DNA of 64,000 bases from Nocardia caishijiensis NBRC 108228 (GCF_001612825.1 NZ_BDBE01000029.1:372001-436000), one strand, 5' to 3'; shown: positions 47,079 to 56,408, counted from the stretch's first letter. Translations and numbers: made by a program. Notes: a model not told the origin generated them from the sequence alone.

Positions 47079-47936
47079 ATGACCATCGACGATGTCGCGG
47101 GCGAGCTGTACGGTCTCGACCCGTCCGACTTCGTCGCGACCCGCACCGAACGCGCCGCACAGGCCCGCGAGGACGGCGATCGTGAGCTGGCCGCGGCCAT
47201 CGGTGCCCTGCGGAAACCGACGGTCGCGGCGTGGACGGTGAATCTGCTGGCCCGGCACGCGCCGAAGGAGATCGCGGCGCTGCTCGATCTGGGTGACGCA
47301 CTGCGGTCGGCGCAGCGTCAGCTCTCCGGGGACAAGTTGCGCGCACTCGGCGCGCAACGGCAGCAGGTGGTGAACGCCATGACCAAGCGGGCGGGCGAGT
47401 TGGCGGCCGAGCACGACCGGCCCGCGAGCGAGCAGGCCTTGCGTGAGGTGGGTCAGACGCTGACGGCCGCGCTGGCCGACCCGGATGTCGCCGACCAGGT
47501 CCGTGCCGGAGTGCTGCCCGCGACCGTCACCTATGACGGCTTCGGTCCGGCCGGTTTGGTCGCGATCACCGGCGGCAAGGCGAAAGCTCCGACGAAGCGG
47601 GCGAGCGCTCGTCCGAAGAAGTCGGCCGAGGACGCCGAGGCGGCCCGCCGCGCCGAAGCGAAGCAGGAACTCGACGACGCGGAGTCCGGCCTGGCCGAAG
47701 CGAAGTCGGCCCGGGAGGAGGCGGAAAAGGCTGCGGCGCAGGCGAAATCGGAGCTCGATGAGGTGGAGCAGCGGATCGAGCAGTTGCGCGCGGACCTCGA
47801 GCACGCCGAACAGCAGCGCCATTTCCTGCGCACCGCCGAGCATCGGGCGCGTGGCGAATCGACCGCCGCGAAAACCCAATTCGATCGCATGCAGCGGTGG
47901 GTGGAGCGAGCGCGAGCCCGCTTGGACGAGGATTGA
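47079..47936 (+). CDS. coiled-coil hypothetical protein
   Basis: A 285-residue cytoplasmic protein. The N-terminal 170 residues are globular-helical (YGLDPSDFVATRTERAAQAR, LRKPTVAAWTVNLLARH, ADQVRAGVLPATVTYDGFG-like). After a basic linker (KAKAPTKRASARPKKS) residues about 190-275 are a continuous charged coiled coil rich in Ala/Glu/Lys. The layout is widespread in actinobacteria but unnamed to me. It faces the M1 peptidase gene. Confidence 0.7.
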   Translation: MTIDDVAGELYGLDPSDFVATRTERAAQAREDGDRELAAAIGALRKPTVAAWTVNLLARHAPKEIAALLDLGDALRSAQRQLSGDKLRALGAQRQQVVNAMTKRAGELAAEHDRPASEQALREVGQTLTAALADPDVADQVRAGVLPATVTYDGFGPAGLVAITGGKAKAPTKRASARPKKSAEDAEAARRAEAKQELDDAESGLAEAKSAREEAEKAAAQAKSELDEVEQRIEQLRADLEHAEQQRHFLRTAEHRARGESTAAKTQFDRMQRWVERARARLDED

Positions 47937-47952
47937 CCATCGCGGTGGGCGT

Positions 47953-49344
47953 TCAGCGTGCCAGAGTTCCCGGGAACAGGAAGGCTTCGCGGGGCGGGCT
48001 CGTGCCGTCCAACCATTCGGCCAGGAACTCACGCAGCGGCAGCGTGGTTCGGCTCTGGATGAACTGGCGGAATTCCGGCATCGAGGCGTGGCCGTCGCGG
48101 TGGGCGTTCACGAAATCCTTCACGGCCGTGAAGAAGACGTCCTCACCGATGAGTTTGCGCAAGGCGTGCAGGAAGAGTGGGCCACGCCAGTAGACCGAGG
48201 TGAACTCGGTGCCCGCGCCGGGGTCGGCCAACGCGTAGGTCCAGAAGTCCTGCTCATAGCGGGCTTGCGCGATCTGCTCGCGATACATGGTGTCGACATC
48301 GGCGCCCTCGACGCGTTCGGGCCAGAGGAAGTCGGCGGTGTAACTGGCGAAACACTCGTTGAGGCAGATGTCGGACCACTGCCGCACCGACATGGTGTCG
48401 CCCCACCATTGGTGGGCCAGTTCATGGACCACGGTGTTGAGATCGGCCCAGGGCGCGTAGGTCGGCCGGGTCTGCGTCTCGAGCGAGAACGGGACTTCCG
48501 CGTCCACGTAGATTCCACCCGCCACCTCGAACGGATATGGGCCGTAGAGGTTTTCGAGAAAGTCGAGGATCTCGGGGAGGCGCTGTTCGTCGGCCCGGTT
48601 GTCGTCGGATTCGGGGGCGAACGCGCTCAGCACCGGGGTGCCGTCGGCACGGCGCTGTTCGAGGAAGGTGAAATGGTCGACGGCGATGGTGGTGAGGTAC
48701 CCGAGCACGGGGCTGCGGGTTTCCCAGCTGGTGTGCAGCCGGTCGTCGCGGATGTCGTGGCGGGTGCGCGCACCGGTCGACATCACCTCCCATGCGGCGG
48801 GCACGGTGGCGTGCAGGGTGAACGTCGCCTTGTCCGATGGGGTGTCGTTGAGCGGGTACCAGGTGCTCGCGCTGTGCGGCTGGCCGATGGCGAAGGCGCC
48901 GCCGCTGGGCGCATATGTCCAGCCTTCGCCCTCGGTGTCGATTGCGGCGCCCGCGTAGTCCACGACGATCCGCATCGGCAGTCCCGGCAACAGCGGCAGC
49001 AGCGGGGAGACGACCAGTTCGTGTTCACCCTCGCGCGCGAAACCGGCGGGCTGCCCGTTGACGGTCACCATGAGCACCTCGGGACCGCGATAGTCCAGGT
49101 TGAACTGTGCCAGTGGCTGATTCGCTCGCGCATCGATACGCGCGGTACCGCGCAGATAGTGGGTCGGCGGGTCGTAGTCGACGGTGATGTCGTAGTGGCT
49201 CACGTCGTAGCCGCCGTTGCCGTCGAGCGGGTAGTACGGGTCGCCAAGGCCCGGTGCGCCGATCAGGCCCCAATCCGCAGCTACCGGCCGGATTCCCAGC
49301 GTCAGGAGCGCGAGTACCGCCACCGATCCTGCCGACCATCGCAT
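47953..49344 (-). CDS. M1-family metallopeptidase, secreted
   Basis: A 463-residue zinc aminopeptidase-type enzyme. A signal peptide (AGSVAVLALLTLGIRPVAAD) is followed by the N-terminal saddle domain (YDVSHYDITVDYDPPTHYLR) and the catalytic domain with HELAHQWWGD and, 18 residues later, NECFASY supplying the third zinc ligand. The usual GAMEN substrate loop is replaced by ASTWYPLND- and GGIYVD-type sequence. The C-terminal HEAT domain is absent, making it a short M1 member. Probably digests extracellular peptides. Confidence 0.9.
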   Translation of the reverse strand: MRWSAGSVAVLALLTLGIRPVAADWGLIGAPGLGDPYYPLDGNGGYDVSHYDITVDYDPPTHYLRGTARIDARANQPLAQFNLDYRGPEVLMVTVNGQPAGFAREGEHELVVSPLLPLLPGLPMRIVVDYAGAAIDTEGEGWTYAPSGGAFAIGQPHSASTWYPLNDTPSDKATFTLHATVPAAWEVMSTGARTRHDIRDDRLHTSWETRSPVLGYLTTIAVDHFTFLEQRRADGTPVLSAFAPESDDNRADEQRLPEILDFLENLYGPYPFEVAGGIYVDAEVPFSLETQTRPTYAPWADLNTVVHELAHQWWGDTMSVRQWSDICLNECFASYTADFLWPERVEGADVDTMYREQIAQARYEQDFWTYALADPGAGTEFTSVYWRGPLFLHALRKLIGEDVFFTAVKDFVNAHRDGHASMPEFRQFIQSRTTLPLREFLAEWLDGTSPPREAFLFPGTLAR

Positions 49345-49402
49345 GCCGCGGACCCCCCGTTTCGCCGACTCGGATGCGAGTATCGTCGCAGGCCAGTGGC
49401 GC

Positions 49403-50068
49403 TCAGGCCAGTTCCGGCGGCAGATGTCGCGGGTCGAGCATCAGCCGTTTGGTCGCCGTGCGACGCACCCGTGCGGCCAGGGCCAGGTTCTCGGCGAGCA
49501 GCCGCCATTCGAGGTCGGAGATGGTTTCGCGGGCCCGCTCGATCACCGTGCGGTCGCGGGTGCCCCACGCGATCGGCATCGCCGTCACCAGCTGCCAGCG
49601 TTCGCCGACCTGACGCGGCGCACCGTCGGTGCGGACCGCCACCGACGGCACCCGTTCGCCCAGTTCCGGTTCGTGCCCGGGCAGCGCACGCACCTTGCGG
49701 GTGACCAGCGCCCAGCCGCGGGCGGGCGCGGTGGCTTCGGCGGTGTCGACGAGGGCGAGCAGGATGATCCCGGACGGCTCGGCCGCGCAGACCACGGCGG
49801 GTACGAGAACACCGTCGCGGTAGAGCTTTTCGATATCGGAGCGATGCGGTGTCCACAGCGCGACCCACAGGGCGATAGCCGCGGCGAGGGCACACACGAA
49901 GGCCAGCAGATACCCCCAGGCCTGCCCGCTCCACAGCAGCGCGGCGGTGGCCGCGACGGCCAGCCCGGCGGCGAGCAGCGCGAGCCACCGCATCCTGCGT
50001 AACCCGGTGAAGGTCTCGTTGACCGCGTGAGCGTGCTCACGGTCGACCTCGAATTCGAAGCGGCGCAC
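49403..50068 (-). CDS. DUF3239 membrane protein
   Basis: A 221-residue protein. After a cytoplasmic start, two close TM helices (WLALLAAGLAVAATAALLW, YLLAFVCALAAAIALWVALW) are followed by a soluble domain: LYRDGVLVPAVVCAAEPSGI, ALVTRKVRALPGHEPELGER, VPSVAVRTDG and MPIAWGTRDRTVIERA. These fit DUF3239 of Corynebacterium/Nocardia as I remember it. GTG at 50068 has AGGAAGG upstream. Function unknown. Confidence 0.72.
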   Translation of the reverse strand: MRRFEFEVDREHAHAVNETFTGLRRMRWLALLAAGLAVAATAALLWSGQAWGYLLAFVCALAAAIALWVALWTPHRSDIEKLYRDGVLVPAVVCAAEPSGIILLALVDTAEATAPARGWALVTRKVRALPGHEPELGERVPSVAVRTDGAPRQVGERWQLVTAMPIAWGTRDRTVIERARETISDLEWRLLAENLALAARVRRTATKRLMLDPRHLPPELA

Positions 50069-50163
50069 GTTTCCTTCCTAGCACAAGTTGCGGAGGCGTT
50101 GCCTCCACTTATCTGCCGGGGCCTGTTCCCGCACGCTACCGGCAGCTGAGCGGGGCAACGGCG

Positions 50164-51834
50164 CTACACGCCGCTGTCCCCGACGGCCGGTCCGAGCAGG
50201 TCGTCGGCATCGGTGATGCGGTAGGCATACCCCTGTTCGGCGAGGAAACGCTGACGGTGCGCGGCGTATTCGGCGTCGAGGGTGTCGCGGGCGACCACCG
50301 AATAGAAATGCGCCTGTCCCCCATCCTGTTTCGGCCGCAGGAGTCTCCCGAGACGCTGCGCCTCCTCCTGCCGTGAACCGAAGGTGCCCGAAACCTGCAC
50401 CGCCACCGAGGCTTCCGGCAGATCGATGGAGAAATTCGCCACCTTGCTCACCACCAGGACGGGGATCTCACCCGAGCGGAAGGCGTCGAAGAGAGCCTCG
50501 CGTTCGCGGTTCTTGGTGGCACCGGTGATGACGGGGGCGTTCAGGTCGACACCCAGTTCCTCCAACTGGTCCAGGTAGGCACCGATCACCAGGGTGGGTG
50601 CCCCCTGATGCCGGGCCAGGATGGATTCGACGACCGGGATCTTGGTGCGCGCGGTGGAGCACAGCTTGTAGCGCTCCTCCGGTTCGGCGGTGGCGTAGGC
50701 CATGCGTTCGGCATCGGTGAGGGTGACCCGCACCTCCACGCAGTCGGCGGGGGCGATCCAGCCCTGGGCCTCGATGTCCTTCCACGGCGCGTCGTAGCGT
50801 TTCGGACCGATCAGCGAGAACACGTCGCCTTCGCGGCCGTCCTCGCGCACCAGCGTGGCGGTGAGCCCGAGCCTGCGCCGCGACTGCAGATCCGCGGTCA
50901 TCCGGAACACCGGGGCGGGGAGCAGGTGCACCTCGTCGTAGATCACCAGACCCCAGTCGCGGCTGTCGAACAGCTCGAGATGCTTGTACTCGCCCTTCGA
51001 TTTACGGGTGATGACCTGGTACGTCGCGATGGTGACCGGACGGATCTCCTTGCGCTCACCGGAGTACTCGCCGATCTCGTCCTCGGTGAGGGTGGTGCGC
51101 GCGAGCAGCTCACGCCGCCACTGCCTGCCCGCGACGGTATTGGTGACCAGGATCAGCGTGGTGGCCTTGGCCTTGGCCATCGCGGCGGCGCCGACCATCG
51201 TCTTGCCCGCGCCGCACGGCAGCACGACCACACCGGAACCGCCCGCCCAGAACGAGTCGGCGGCCATCTCCTGGTAGTCGCGCAGGTGCCACTTGCCCTC
51301 GGTGTAGTCGAGGCCGATGTCGTGCGCCTCGCCGTCGACGTACCCGGCCAGGTCCTCGGCAGGCCAGCCGATCTTCAGCAGCATCTGCTTGATGTGACCG
51401 CGCTCGGACGGGTGCACGATCACCGTGTCGTCATCGATGCGGGCGCCGAGCATGGGTGCGATCTTCTTGTGCCGCAGCACCTCCTCGAGCACCGCGCGGT
51501 CCAGGCTCACCAGGCACAGGCCGTGCGCGGGATGCTTGACCAGCTGCAACCGGCCGTAGCGGCCCATGGTGTCGACGATGTCGACCAGCAACGGCTGCGG
51601 CACGGCGTAGCGCGAGTAGTTCACCAGGGCGTCGACCACCTGCTCGGCGTCGTGACCGGCGGCGCGGGCGTTCCACAACGCCAGCGGGGTGATGCGGTAG
51701 GTGTGCACGTGTTCGGGGGCACGCTCGAGTTCCGCGAACGGCGCGATGGCCTGACGCGCGGTGCCTGCCAACTCGTGGTCGACCTCGAGCAGCAGGGTCT
51801 TGTCGCTCTGCACGATCAACGGACCGTCTGTCAC
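50164..51834 (-). CDS. XPB/Ercc3 DNA repair helicase
   Basis: A 556-residue SF2 helicase of the XPB family, opening DNA for excision repair or transcription. It has an N-terminal damage-recognition region (residues 1-185), HLRDYQEMAADSFW (Q-like), Walker A VVLPCGAGKTMVG, DEVH box YDEVHLLPAPVF, the RED motif LVREDGREGD, and the second lobe LVVSKVANFSIDLPEASVAV and SGTFGSRQEEAQRLGRLLRP. It corresponds to Rv0861c. GTG at 51834 is used. A 90-nt palindrome lies just upstream. Confidence 0.93.
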   Translation of the reverse strand: MTDGPLIVQSDKTLLLEVDHELAGTARQAIAPFAELERAPEHVHTYRITPLALWNARAAGHDAEQVVDALVNYSRYAVPQPLLVDIVDTMGRYGRLQLVKHPAHGLCLVSLDRAVLEEVLRHKKIAPMLGARIDDDTVIVHPSERGHIKQMLLKIGWPAEDLAGYVDGEAHDIGLDYTEGKWHLRDYQEMAADSFWAGGSGVVVLPCGAGKTMVGAAAMAKAKATTLILVTNTVAGRQWRRELLARTTLTEDEIGEYSGERKEIRPVTIATYQVITRKSKGEYKHLELFDSRDWGLVIYDEVHLLPAPVFRMTADLQSRRRLGLTATLVREDGREGDVFSLIGPKRYDAPWKDIEAQGWIAPADCVEVRVTLTDAERMAYATAEPEERYKLCSTARTKIPVVESILARHQGAPTLVIGAYLDQLEELGVDLNAPVITGATKNREREALFDAFRSGEIPVLVVSKVANFSIDLPEASVAVQVSGTFGSRQEEAQRLGRLLRPKQDGGQAHFYSVVARDTLDAEYAAHRQRFLAEQGYAYRITDADDLLGPAVGDSGV

Positions 51835-51867
51835 TGTGCTCCGTATCTTCGGCGGCCGGGGCCGCGG

Positions 51868-51957
51868 GTTCGGGGCCTGTAACCCTTCGATTCAGCGCTC
51901 GAGACTCGCGCTGCGCGCATGCGCTTCGAGCGCTGAATCGAAGGGGCGGCCCCGAAC
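51868..51957. repeat. 90-nt inverted repeat upstream of XPB
   Basis: Outer arms GTTCGGGGCC / GGCCCCGAAC (10 bp) and inner arms CCCTTCGATTCAGCGCTCGA and its exact complement (20 bp) are separated by 5 nt on the left and 2 nt on the right; the loop is 23 nt. It occupies the start of the 401-nt gene-free gap 51835-52235, in which I see nothing else recognisable. Confidence 0.8.
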
Positions 51958-52235
51958 GGCTCGTAAGACTCGCCTGTGCGGGGTTGCGTTCGGCCGGGGT
52001 GTGTCGGGATCTGGTGAGCCGTTCCGGGGAGGGTTCGGCAGCTCGATCGATTGTACGGACCTGCGGTGACAGGGTTCGGCGTCGCGATGGCGGGCTGCTG
52101 AGCGCAGGGCCGCGAACCACCGCTCTGTGGCTCGTGACCGAGGCGGTGCGGATCTCGGATCGAAGCCGGTGACAGCGGTCCAGCGATCGTCGACTGGACC
52201 GCGACATGCCTCGCTGACCAGGTCAGACTCGACTC

Positions 52236-52880
52236 ATGCTTCAGACGGCGGCGGTTTTCGGGGTTGGGGCGGCGGCGCTCGGGATGGTGCTCACGCCGGG
52301 GCCGAACATGATGTACCTGGTCTCGCGGACGGTCGCGCAGGGGCGAAGGGCGGGCATGATCTCGCTCACGGGGGTGGCGGCCGGGTTCGGGGTGTACCTG
52401 CTGGCCGCGACGGCCGGGATCACGGCATTGTTCGCGGTGGTTCCCGGGCTGTACCTCGCGCTCAAACTGGCTGGCGCCGCGTACCTGCTGTGGTTGGCCT
52501 GGCAGGCGGTCCGGCCCGGCGGCGTCTCGGTGTTCGCGCCGAGCCCGCTGCCCGCCGACCCGGCTCGGCGCCTGTTCACGATGGGGTTCGTCACCAACTT
52601 GCTCAACCCCAAGATCGCGATCATGTACATGGCGTTGATCCCGCAGTTCGTCGACCCGGCGCTCGGCTCGCTGTGGTTGCAGAGCCTGTCGCTCGGCGCG
52701 ATCCAGATCACCGTCGCCCTCACGGTCAACGCGCTGATCGTGCTCGGCGCCGCGTGCCTGGCCACTTTCCTCGCCGCACGCCCGCTGTGGTTGCGTACCC
52801 AGCGCTACCTGATGGGGACCGCCCTCGGCGGCATCGCCCTCCTGCTCGCGACCGACCGCACCCGCCCCACACCGGCCTGA
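52236..52880 (+). CDS. LysE/RhtB-family exporter
   Basis: A 214-residue six-TM exporter of the LysE/RhtB superfamily, which expels amino acids. MVLTPGPNMMYLVSRTVAQG is the N-terminal signature; GVAAGFGVYLLAATAGITAL, KLAGAAYLLWLAWQAVR and FVTNLLNPKIAIMYMALIPQ follow in the usual order. The substrate cannot be told. ATG 52236 has no clear ribosome site. It stands alone in a mostly non-coding neighbourhood. Confidence 0.88.
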   Translation: MLQTAAVFGVGAAALGMVLTPGPNMMYLVSRTVAQGRRAGMISLTGVAAGFGVYLLAATAGITALFAVVPGLYLALKLAGAAYLLWLAWQAVRPGGVSVFAPSPLPADPARRLFTMGFVTNLLNPKIAIMYMALIPQFVDPALGSLWLQSLSLGAIQITVALTVNALIVLGAACLATFLAARPLWLRTQRYLMGTALGGIALLLATDRTRPTPA

Positions 52881-53104
52881 GCCCCTTTCCCCACCTGAAT
52901 CTCGACCGCTGACGCAACTCGGCCCGACGACGGCCCGGCATCTCGGCCGCGGACGCAGCGCGGCGGTAGCGGCCGGAGCCCTCGGCTGCGGGCGTGGCAG
53001 GACGGTGGGGCGGCGATGCCCTGGTCGTGTGGTGCGACACATGGGCAGGTGTGCGGACAGTGGGGGGTGGGCGTGCCACGCTGCTTGCGGAGAGAGGAGC
53101 GGTG

Positions 53105-53779
53105 GTGAGTGGTGTGGTGATGGCGGGCGCGCTGGCGGCGCAGCTCGACGAGGCGGTCACCGTGGTGCATCGCAGCGGCGAGCTGCTCGGGGTGATCTCG
53201 TTCGCCGCGTCGGGGGCGCTGGTCGCCGTGCGCAAGCGGCTCGATCTGTTCGGGATGGTCGTGCTCGGCTGTGCGACGGCGCTCGGTGGTGGCATCGTGC
53301 GCGACCTGCTCATCGGACGCACCCCGCCCGCCGCGTTCACCGACCTGACCTTCCTGACCGCGTCGATCGTGACCGCGCTGATTCTGTACTTCATCGCGCC
53401 CTCGCCCCGGCTCACCAAGGGCCCGCTCGAGGTGGCCGACGCCATCGGACTCGGGCTGTTCTGTGTCACCGGCACCGTGATCGCCGACTCGGTCGGTCTC
53501 GGCGCGCCGACCGCAGCCCTGCTCGGCATGACGACGGCCATCGGCGGCGGTGTGCTGCGCGACGTGCTCAGCGGCGAGGTCCCCCTGGTCCTGCGACCCG
53601 ACCAGGATCTCTATGCGATCCCCGCCCTGTTCGGCGCCGCGACCACCGCCGTCCTGCTGCACCTGGACATCTACCAGACCTGGACAGGCTTGCTCGCCGC
53701 CGCTGGTGCTGTCGGATTCCGTTTGCTCGCAAGGCATTACGGCTGGCACGCCCCGACTGCCCGCCACGCCCGCGACTGA
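53105..53779 (+). CDS. TRIC-type (UPF0126) membrane channel protein
   Basis: A 224-residue membrane protein with seven hydrophobic segments, matching the bacterial TRIC/YicG family of cation channels. Two glycine-rich repeats are seen: SFAASGALVAVRKRLDLFGM ... ATALGGGIVRDLLIGRTPP and CVTGTVIADSVGLG ... TTAIGGGVLRDVLSGEVPL, the kinked helices that line the pore. GTG 53105 has AGGAG 5 nt upstream; the frame extends further but without family similarity. 52881-53104 upstream holds no feature I recognise. Confidence 0.88.
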   Translation: MSGVVMAGALAAQLDEAVTVVHRSGELLGVISFAASGALVAVRKRLDLFGMVVLGCATALGGGIVRDLLIGRTPPAAFTDLTFLTASIVTALILYFIAPSPRLTKGPLEVADAIGLGLFCVTGTVIADSVGLGAPTAALLGMTTAIGGGVLRDVLSGEVPLVLRPDQDLYAIPALFGAATTAVLLHLDIYQTWTGLLAAAGAVGFRLLARHYGWHAPTARHARD

Positions 53780-53791
53780 GGTCAGCTCCGC

Positions 53792-54970
53792 TCAGCGTGC
53801 GGCGACTCCCGCGCGCAACCGGCGCGCACCCTCGTCGATGGTTTCGTCCCGTTTGCTGAAGGTGAAGCGCACCAGGTGTTTCCACTCGTCGGGATGGTCG
53901 ACGAACGCGCTCACCGGTACGGCGGCCACGCCGAGCCGAGCAGGCATCTCCCGGCACAACGTCAACCCGTCGTCGATGCCGAGCGGTCGCACGTCAGCGC
54001 ACACGAAGTAGCCGCCAGCGGTGGACGACACGGCGAAGCCGGTGTCGCGCAACGCGTCCGCGAGCCGCAGGCGCTTGTCGGCGAGGCCGTCACGCATGCG
54101 GTGTACCCAGTCCAGCTCGGTGTCGATCGCGTGGGCGACAGCGGGTTGGAACGGGCCACCACCGACGAAGGTCATGAACTGTTTCGCCGTGAGCACGGCA
54201 TTCAGCAGTGGCGCGGGCGCGCACGTCCAGCCGATCTTCCAGCCGGTGACATTGAAAGTCTTCGCCGCGCTGGACACCACGATGGTCCGCTCGCGCATCC
54301 CCGGCAGCGTCGAGATGCTGATGTGCTCCACGCCGTCGTACACGAGGTGCTCGTACACCTCGTCGGCCAGCACCAGCAGATCGTGTTCGCGTGCCAGCTC
54401 GGCGATCGCGGTGAGTTCGTCGCGCGAGAGCACCGAGCCGGTGGGGTTGTGCGGTGAATTGATCACCAGCATGCGGGTTTTCGGGGTGATCGCGGCACGC
54501 AGGCTGTCGAGGTCGAGGACGAAGCGGTCGCCGTCGGGGACCAGTCGCGCGGTCCGGCGCTGCGCACCCGCCAGGGCGACCGCGGCGGCATAGGAGTCGT
54601 AGTAGGGCTCGATGAGTACCACTTCCGCGCCGGGTTCGACCAGGCCGAGCAGCGTCGCGCTGATCGCTTCCGTGGCGCCGACGGTGACCAGGACCTCGGT
54701 GTCGGGCTCGTAGCGGGTGCCGTAGCGGCGGGCGCGATCGTCGGCGACAGCGCGGCGCAGAGCGGGCACCCCTCGGCCAGGCGGGTACTGGTTGAACCCG
54801 TCGGCGATGGCGGCGCGGGCGACCTCGAGCATGCCTGCGGGACCGTCGGTGTCAGGGAATCCCTGTCCGAGATTCACCGCGTCGTGGCGCACGGCCAGTT
54901 CGGTCATCTCGGCGAAAATGGTCGAGCCGAAGGGGCGCAAGCGGGCGACGGTGGGCGGCACAGACGACAT
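53792..54970 (-). CDS. dapC: N-succinyldiaminopimelate aminotransferase DapC
   Basis: A 392-residue class I PLP aminotransferase. NLGQGFPDTDGP, TVGATEAISATLLGLVEPG, INSPHNPTGSV, LADEVYEHLVYDG and SAAKTFNVTGWKIGWTCAPA, with the Schiff-base Lys in AAKTF, are intact, as is the phosphate-binding Arg. By similarity and position it corresponds to Rv0858c DapC, which makes N-succinyl-L,L-DAP for lysine and the cell wall. ATG 54970 follows TACGCT by 6 nt. A general kynurenine-type aminotransferase is the alternative. Confidence 0.85.
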   Translation of the reverse strand: MSSVPPTVARLRPFGSTIFAEMTELAVRHDAVNLGQGFPDTDGPAGMLEVARAAIADGFNQYPPGRGVPALRRAVADDRARRYGTRYEPDTEVLVTVGATEAISATLLGLVEPGAEVVLIEPYYDSYAAAVALAGAQRRTARLVPDGDRFVLDLDSLRAAITPKTRMLVINSPHNPTGSVLSRDELTAIAELAREHDLLVLADEVYEHLVYDGVEHISISTLPGMRERTIVVSSAAKTFNVTGWKIGWTCAPAPLLNAVLTAKQFMTFVGGGPFQPAVAHAIDTELDWVHRMRDGLADKRLRLADALRDTGFAVSSTAGGYFVCADVRPLGIDDGLTLCREMPARLGVAAVPVSAFVDHPDEWKHLVRFTFSKRDETIDEGARRLRAGVAAR

Positions 54971-54976
54971 CTCCGC

Positions 54977-54982
54977 AGCGTA
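54977..54982 (-). promoter_or_regulatory. -10 box of leaderless dapC
   Basis: TACGCT on the minus strand ends 6 nt before ATG 54970. Confidence 0.5.
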
Positions 54983-55060
54983 TCCCACCTTTCCCAGCCG
55001 TTGCCGCACGATAGCGAAGACCTATGTTTCACAAACGTTTTTAGCCTTTGACCTGCGGTA

Positions 55061-55089
55061 TTGTGTGATCACTCAACCTCAGCTAGCCT
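55061..55089 (+). promoter_or_regulatory. promoter with palindromic operator for the small repeat protein
   Basis: -35 TTGTGT (55061-55066), 17 nt, -10 TAGCCT (55084-55089). TTGTGTGATCACTCAA (55061-55076) is a 16-bp palindrome with one mismatched pair and covers the -35, so a dimeric repressor is likely. The leader to ATG 55144 is about 48 nt and carries AAAGGGG as ribosome site. Confidence 0.5.
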
Positions 55090-55143
55090 CGCCGTGTTCT
55101 ACCTCACACACCACAGCGTGGTGGCATATCGAAAGGGGCTCGC

Positions 55144-55359
55144 ATGGCCTCACCTCTGCTCGACTTCATCCTGCAACCGGCCGCGTCGGAGGTCGCCGGT
55201 TCGGCACTTCGCTTCATTCAGGAACAGCTCGAAGCCAGCCCGATCGTCGATTTCTTCACCGGGTCGGCCACGCCGGACAACAACATGGGCTCCTCCACCG
55301 GGGACCACAACCTCGGCTCGTCCACCGGTGATCACCAGTGGGGGTCCACCTACCCGTAG
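55144..55359 (+). CDS. small protein with GSSTGDH tandem repeats
   Basis: A 71-residue protein without signal peptide. The N-terminal 38 residues look amphipathic-helical (LLDFILQPAASEVAGSALRF, IQEQLEAS), then a short hydrophobic VDFFTGS, and the tail MGSSTGDHNLGSSTGDHQWG repeats GSSTGDH twice before GSTYP. AAAGGGG precedes ATG 55144. The codon usage, ribosome site and operator promoter argue for a real gene. I recognise no family; the His/Asp-rich tail could bind metal. Confidence 0.7.
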   Translation: MASPLLDFILQPAASEVAGSALRFIQEQLEASPIVDFFTGSATPDNNMGSSTGDHNLGSSTGDHQWGSTYP

Positions 55360-55399
55360 ACACCGCAGCGCCGGATCGGATCGCGCGGGTCCGGTCCGG

Positions 55400-56296
55400 C
55401 TAGGTGCGCAGCCGGGCGCCCGACAGCTTCGCCACATTGGCGAAGTCGTAAGCGGCACAGACCAACCCATCGCGCACCGAGAACGCGAGCACCCGAACCG
55501 CCCGGCCGAACGGCGAGTTCGGATCGGTGAGTACCAGACCCGATTGCCCGTTCACCGCCGCGAAACCGATCTCCAGCGCAGGCTCTTCCAGTTGCTTGCG
55601 CCACAGGCCGACCGCCAGCCGCGCCACCTTCTCCGCACCGTCGACGACATTGAGCGCGGTGCGCGCGGTGCCGCCCGCGTCGGCGATGAAGCTCACGTCC
55701 GGATGCAGGGTGGCGGCGACCGCGGCAATGTCACCCGTGGCCAACGCGGCCAGGAAACGTCGCACCGCCTCGTCGTGCGCGTCGTCGGTCACCGGGGGTG
55801 GGGTGCGCGCCACGGCCTTGCGCGCACGGACCGCCAGTTGCCGTGCGGCATCGGGTGATACGCCGAGGATATCGGCGATCTCGTCGAACTGGACGGCGAG
55901 GCTGTCGTGCAGCACCAGCGCCACCCGCTGCTGCGGGGTGAGCGCGTCGAGCACCACCATCGCCGCCATCCGGTTGTCCTGATTGCGGACGACCACCTCG
56001 AGCGGGTCGTCGGTGCGGGCCTGCCCGGTGACGATCGGTTCCGGCAGCCACTGGCCGACGTAGGTTTCCCGGCGCACGGCCGCGCTGCGCAGATGGTCGA
56101 GGCAGATCCGGCTCACCACGGTGGTGAGCCAGGCACGCAGGTCCTCGATCTCGGATTGGTGGGCGCCCGCCATCCGCAGCCAGCTCTCCTGCACCGCGTC
56201 CTCGGCATCGCCGACGCTTCCGGTGAGCCGGTAGGCCACCGAAAGGAGATGCGCTCGATGCGATTCGAACAGGTCGGCGAGAAACGGGGAAACCAT
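55400..56296 (-). CDS. SigJ-like ECF sigma factor with SnoaL-like C-terminal domain
   Basis: A 298-residue ECF sigma factor of the SigJ/ECF41 type. Sigma region 2 is DLFESHRAHLLSVAYRLTGS ... AEDAVQESWLRM; region 4 is LDALTPQQRVALVLHDSLAV followed by FDEIADILGVSPDAARQLAV. Residues about 185-298 form an NTF2/SnoaL-like domain, which in this group replaces an anti-sigma factor. ATG 56296 has TAGGAT 8 nt upstream. No carboxymuconolactone decarboxylase is adjacent, though one lies 7 kb away. Confidence 0.9.
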   Translation of the reverse strand: MVSPFLADLFESHRAHLLSVAYRLTGSVGDAEDAVQESWLRMAGAHQSEIEDLRAWLTTVVSRICLDHLRSAAVRRETYVGQWLPEPIVTGQARTDDPLEVVVRNQDNRMAAMVVLDALTPQQRVALVLHDSLAVQFDEIADILGVSPDAARQLAVRARKAVARTPPPVTDDAHDEAVRRFLAALATGDIAAVAATLHPDVSFIADAGGTARTALNVVDGAEKVARLAVGLWRKQLEEPALEIGFAAVNGQSGLVLTDPNSPFGRAVRVLAFSVRDGLVCAAYDFANVAKLSGARLRT

Positions 56297-56408
56297 CGCC
56301 GCTGATCCTACGGAGTGGGTACACGCTGGTTGCACGGGTGTACCGGTTTCGCGGTGCCATGCGGAAAATGCCGCGAGAATCGGCCGCCCCGGCTGTCAGG
56401 ATGAGCTG

